Assembly (NCBI GenBank): GCA_026707185.1
Contig: JAPOXI010000030.1
Span: 1 to 9,741 of the forward strand
Reading direction: 5' to 3'
Source: Chloroflexota bacterium
GTDB lineage: Bacteria > Chloroflexota > UBA11872
Length of the DNA stretch: 9,741 nt
The notes below the pieces were generated by a model. It was not told the DNA's origin. It saw nothing but the letters and a program-made list of their open reading frames with translations, and ran no database searches. Position numbers and translations under genes: made by a program. Below are positions 7,208 to 9,741 of this stretch, piece by piece (position 1 is the stretch's first letter; each line of letters begins with the position of its first letter).

Positions 7208-7238
7208 TGAACCGGCGGGCCCCAGGCCCTCCGGTTCA
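7208..7238 (+). promoter_or_regulatory. Long hairpin immediately upstream of the first transporter gene
   Basis: TGAACCGG (7208-7215) pairs with CCGGTTCA (7231-7238), and GGGCC (7217-7221) pairs with GGCCC (7225-7229) around the 3-base loop CCA, with one C/T mismatch: 13 base pairs in 31 bases. It ends 19 bases before the transporter ATG, too close to be an ordinary intrinsic terminator of the previous gene, and has no T-run. It could be a repressor operator, a 5'-leader structure or a REP-like element. The structure is certain; the role is not. Confidence 0.5.
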
Positions 7239-7257
7239 CACCAAAGTGGCAGGTTGA

Positions 7258-8598
7258 ATGCACGGACGAACACGCGCCTGGCCGTCGGTCCTTCAGATCC
7301 CCCGGGAAGTTCTGGCCGTTCTACCGCTGCTTGCTGGATCTGGCATCGCGTTGCGGACTCTCGCCGCACTATTTGAGGACCCGGCACTTGGCGGCCGGGA
7401 GGCACTGTGGATGTTCACCGCAGGACCGTCGCTGCTCGACCTCGCTCGAACCGGAGTGTGGTTCCTATGGATAAAGTCCGTCTATTCGTCGAGTGACTGG
7501 CTCGTTCCCTTGGTGCTTGCGCTGCCGGTCGGCGTGCTCGCTGACCGCACGAAGTCGCACGCGCTCCTATACGCCGGCGGCACGCCGGCCGCCGGCGGAG
7601 CTGTGTATGGAGCATTGCCGCCAGTCCCTGAGTCCATTCTTGCCGGTCAGCTCATCATGCACGTCGGATTCACCGTCGCGAATGTGGCGGCCCTTGTCTA
7701 CGTCGTTCGCCGGACGCCCGGCGGCCAGAGAGGACGCGTGTTGGGCCTCGCGCTCGGGATAGCCGGGCTATTGAGCTTGGTCGTATCCCACACGATCGGC
7801 CTTGCGGCTGCGGTCGCGGGTTGGCGGGCAGGTCTGATTGTCGTCGTGCTATTCGCGCTTGCCGGAGTAGCGCTCGCGCGGCGCTATGCGCCGGTCATCG
7901 GGAGACCACGCCAGTCTCGTCGTTGGATTCGAAATGTGGTCCATGCGCCGGGTCGCCTGCTCCTGATCAACCTGTCGGCCGTGGCCGTTGGCGTACTGGC
8001 GAGCGTACTCGTCAGCGTCCTTGTCCTCCAGACCGGTGGAGGACACGGCCAAATCAAGATCGATGTCCTCGCCATCCCGGCCAAGCACATCCCCACAAAG
8101 CCCATGCCTGATTTTGATCCCGACGCGTTCTTGCAGGCAGGTCCTTTGTGGACGCTTGTAAGCATGCTCGTCATTTGCGCCGTCGGCATTTTCTCCGATC
8201 GCCTTGGTCGCCTTCGTCTCTTTGTCCCGAGCGTGTTCCTTAGTGGCGTGCTAAAACCACTTGCGGCTCAAACCGAGACGCTTGCGTCATTTCAGCTGGT
8301 CGGGCTCCTGGGACGTCTCAGCGCTGGCGTCTTCCTGCTGACCTTGCTCTTGGTCGTCGATCGAACCCCGGCAAACCGGATAGGTACCGCACTTGGCACA
8401 CTCACCTTTGTTTCCACACTTGGCCCTGCAATCATCCTTCTGCCGGTACACGCGGCCGGCGACGTGCTCGGCACTACTGGAATCCTGCTGATCTGGTCCG
8501 CCGCTACGCTCCTTGCATTGGCATTTGCATTGCTGGCCGGGGAGTCGGCGCCGTCCCGTCGTCCAGCGGCGCCCGCCGCCGAATCCAACGAGACCTGA
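7258..8598 (+). CDS. Major facilitator superfamily transporter (paralogue 1, atypical codon use)
   Basis: A 446-residue multi-span membrane transporter. Signature loop motifs are PVGVLADRTKSHAL (90-103), the motif-A position between spans 2 and 3, and GIFSDRLGRLR (310-320) in the second half. RGRVLG is at 159-164 and APGRLLLIN at 230-238. It is clearly paralogous to the partial transporter downstream: the N-termini line up (LQIPREVLA against LDLPRDVLA), supporting the ATG at 7258. Compared with that paralogue it has about 16 extra residues before motif A and about 20 extra in the loop after span 7 (260-290, IKIDVLAIPAKHIPTKPMPDF). In the first 40 codons 11 end in C, against 25 of 40 in the paralogue, so it is compositionally foreign or anciently diverged. 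The degenerate motif A (no G-R-K/R after D96) may mean altered function. The substrate is unknown. Confidence 0.85.
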   Translation: MHGRTRAWPSVLQIPREVLAVLPLLAGSGIALRTLAALFEDPALGGREALWMFTAGPSLLDLARTGVWFLWIKSVYSSSDWLVPLVLALPVGVLADRTKSHALLYAGGTPAAGGAVYGALPPVPESILAGQLIMHVGFTVANVAALVYVVRRTPGGQRGRVLGLALGIAGLLSLVVSHTIGLAAAVAGWRAGLIVVVLFALAGVALARRYAPVIGRPRQSRRWIRNVVHAPGRLLLINLSAVAVGVLASVLVSVLVLQTGGGHGQIKIDVLAIPAKHIPTKPMPDFDPDAFLQAGPLWTLVSMLVICAVGIFSDRLGRLRLFVPSVFLSGVLKPLAAQTETLASFQLVGLLGRLSAGVFLLTLLLVVDRTPANRIGTALGTLTFVSTLGPAIILLPVHAAGDVLGTTGILLIWSAATLLALAFALLAGESAPSRRPAAPAAESNET

Positions 8599-8834
8599 TC
8601 CACCGCCGCCAGGACGACGGTGGCCTCCCCGGTTCCATGCCGCCACGGTGCTCCTGGAGCATCTGCATTCAGCACGGACCTACCCGCGACCGCCATACTG
8701 GCCCATGCACAAACAGCAGCGCCGGTGGCCAATGCCCGGTAGGCCGCCAACGCTGACCATCCCCGGATCACCGCCTAAGATCACCGTCGGCCAGCGAGGT
8801 TCTCAAACTCGCTCATCGCGAGTCGAACGCTAAA
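8599..8834. other. Gap between tandem transporters
   Basis: These 236 bases hold no gene I can support. Just after the first transporter's stop, CCACCG (8600-8605) can pair with CGGTGG (8618-8623) around a 12-base loop, a weak possible terminator without a T-run. No promoter for the second transporter was identified with confidence. Confidence 0.35.
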
Positions 8835-9741
8835 GTGCCGCCCCGACGCCGCCTCCCCTGGCTCGCCGTCCTGGACCTGCCGCGCGATGTCCTGGCGTCC
8901 ATGGCCATCACCGTGGCCGTCGCCTTCGGCAACGGCTCCATCGCGTCGGTCCTGGCGCCCATCAGCCGCGACTTCAATCTTGAGGCCACCGCCGGGACGG
9001 CCCTCGCCGCGCTCATTGCCAGTTTTGCCCTCGCCCGACTGATCATCAATCTGCCCATCGGGGCGTTGGTTGATCGCGTTCGGCTCCATCCCCTTTTCTA
9101 CGGCGGCGGCGCGCTGGCCATCGTCGGAGTCATCCTCACCGTCTCGGCACCCTTCTACTGGCTGCTCCTGTTCGGACGCATTGTCGAGGGCGCCGGCTCC
9201 ATCACCGCCAGCGCCGCCGCGCAGGCCTACGTCGCCCGCCAGGCGCCCGAGCGCGAACGCGGCCGCATGCTGGGCGCCGTCAGCTCCGCCACCATGATGG
9301 GCGGATTCCTCTCTCCGGTCGTCGTCGGCGCGGTCGCCACCGTGGCCCATTGGCGCATCGGCATGCTCCTGACCGTCCTGGCCATTCTGACCGGGATGTT
9401 CATGGTGAAGCGATATGTGAAGGACGATCCGCCGCCGGTCCGGTCCTCCGAATCCACGGCGGCTCCGCGTGAGAACCCGATTCGCTTCGTCCGCCGCGCC
9501 ATCTACTCGCCCGGTCGGCTGCTGTTCGTCAACGGCATGGCCATGGCCCTGGCCGTCCCGATCTTCGGGTTCAAGGCCTTCTTCTACCCGCTCTTCGGCG
9601 GCGAGGTCCTGAACCTCCAGCCCTTCCTGATCGGCATGGCCATCTCCCTCTCCACCCTCATGCGCTTCCCCGTCGCCATCGTCGCAGGCGCCATGTCCGA
9701 CCGCTACGGCCGCCTCTGGGTCTACGTGCCCAGCGCGCTGG
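8835..9741 (+). CDS. Major facilitator superfamily transporter (paralogue 2; 3' end beyond window)
   Basis: This frame is open to the window edge, giving the first 302 residues of a probable 400-residue, 12-span transporter. Hydrophobic spans begin at about residue 20. Motif A is PIGALVDRVRLHPL at 74-87, RGRMLG is at 142-147, YSPGRLLFVN at 224-233 begins the second half, and GAMSDRYGRLW at 285-295 is the second-half motif A. The GTG at 8835 is chosen because it puts the N-terminus level with that of the upstream paralogue (LDLPRDVLA against LQIPREVLA). The ribosome binding site is poor, and the frame is open upstream without conserved sequence. Its codon use matches the rest of the window (25 of the first 40 codons end in C), so this is probably the resident copy of the pair. 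The substrate is unknown; drug or metabolite efflux is common in such proteins. Confidence 0.86.
   Translation, partial: MPPRRRLPWLAVLDLPRDVLASMAITVAVAFGNGSIASVLAPISRDFNLEATAGTALAALIASFALARLIINLPIGALVDRVRLHPLFYGGGALAIVGVILTVSAPFYWLLLFGRIVEGAGSITASAAAQAYVARQAPERERGRMLGAVSSATMMGGFLSPVVVGAVATVAHWRIGMLLTVLAILTGMFMVKRYVKDDPPPVRSSESTAAPRENPIRFVRRAIYSPGRLLFVNGMAMALAVPIFGFKAFFYPLFGGEVLNLQPFLIGMAISLSTLMRFPVAIVAGAMSDRYGRLWVYVPSAL

Larger units (their letters stand above)
6924..7257. other. 334-base non-coding stretch with inverted repeats
   Basis: I see no convincing gene here. A plus-strand frame 6990-7142 (GTG start, 50 residues, with KASRAAGRETTKNPTKADEE) lacks a ribosome binding site. The frame running from 6964 to the TGA at 7255-7257 has no recognisable content. 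The stretch contains two overlapping hairpins just after the dehydrogenase gene and a long hairpin just before the transporter gene, listed separately. It is the longest gap in the window and marks the boundary between the sugar-oxidation pair and the compositionally different transporter. Confidence 0.5.

Noticed and set aside
8513..8833. 106-residue open frame covering the gap between the transporters
   Set aside because: It starts inside the first transporter gene in another frame, is rich in Pro/Arg and has no domain-like segments or start signal.
8781..9350. 189-residue minus-strand frame
   Set aside because: It is antisense to the second transporter, whose motifs are clear, and its Gly/Asp/Ala-rich repeats are what the complement of transporter codons would give.

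Overview
This window is high-GC bacterial DNA with coding on both strands. Most genes use C at the third codon position very heavily, and several genes start with GTG or TTG. The first gene is a glycyl-tRNA synthetase of the single-chain alpha2 type, closely similar to the Thermus/Actinobacteria/Chloroflexota form rather than the alpha2beta2 type. Together with several sugar-oxidoreductase and stand-alone MetE-like genes, this suggests a free-living heterotroph, perhaps Chloroflexota. That assignment is an inference and is not secure; no rRNA or other marker is present.

Layout. (1) 3-1583, plus strand: the C-terminal part of glycyl-tRNA synthetase, followed 9 bases later by a CDP-alcohol phosphatidyltransferase whose first codons contain a translated REP-like palindrome. 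(2) 1594-4484, minus strand, read right to left: a class I SAM methyltransferase, a short-chain dehydrogenase (SDR), a stand-alone cobalamin-independent methionine synthase-like zinc protein, and a 59-residue arginine-rich small protein. The last three are joined by 4-base stop/start overlaps (TTGA and GTGA), which is strong evidence of a translationally coupled operon. (3) 4638-4814, minus: a 58-residue coiled-coil plus one-membrane-span protein with a very good ribosome binding site. (4) 5062-6923, plus: a TIM-barrel sugar isomerase/epimerase and a Gfo/Idh/MocA NAD-dependent dehydrogenase overlapping by one base, a probable sugar or polyol oxidation pair. (5) 6924-7257: a non-coding stretch with several inverted repeats, including a long hairpin just before the next gene. 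(6) 7258-9741, plus: two tandem paralogous major-facilitator transporters. The first has codon use unlike its neighbours and extra loop segments; the second runs off the window.

How the genes may work together. The minus-strand set joins a zinc methyl/alkyl-transferase fold to an NAD-dependent alcohol dehydrogenase, which suggests transfer of an alkyl or methyl group followed by oxidation; the substrate cannot be read from sequence. The plus-strand pair looks like a small catabolic module for an oxidised sugar or inositol-like compound. The two transporters may import or export related compounds, but nothing in the sequence ties them to a substrate. No CRISPR array, insertion sequence, tRNA or rRNA gene was seen. 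The most notable items are the overlap-coupled MetE-like/SDR/small-protein unit, the translated palindrome, and the compositional contrast between the tandem transporters.
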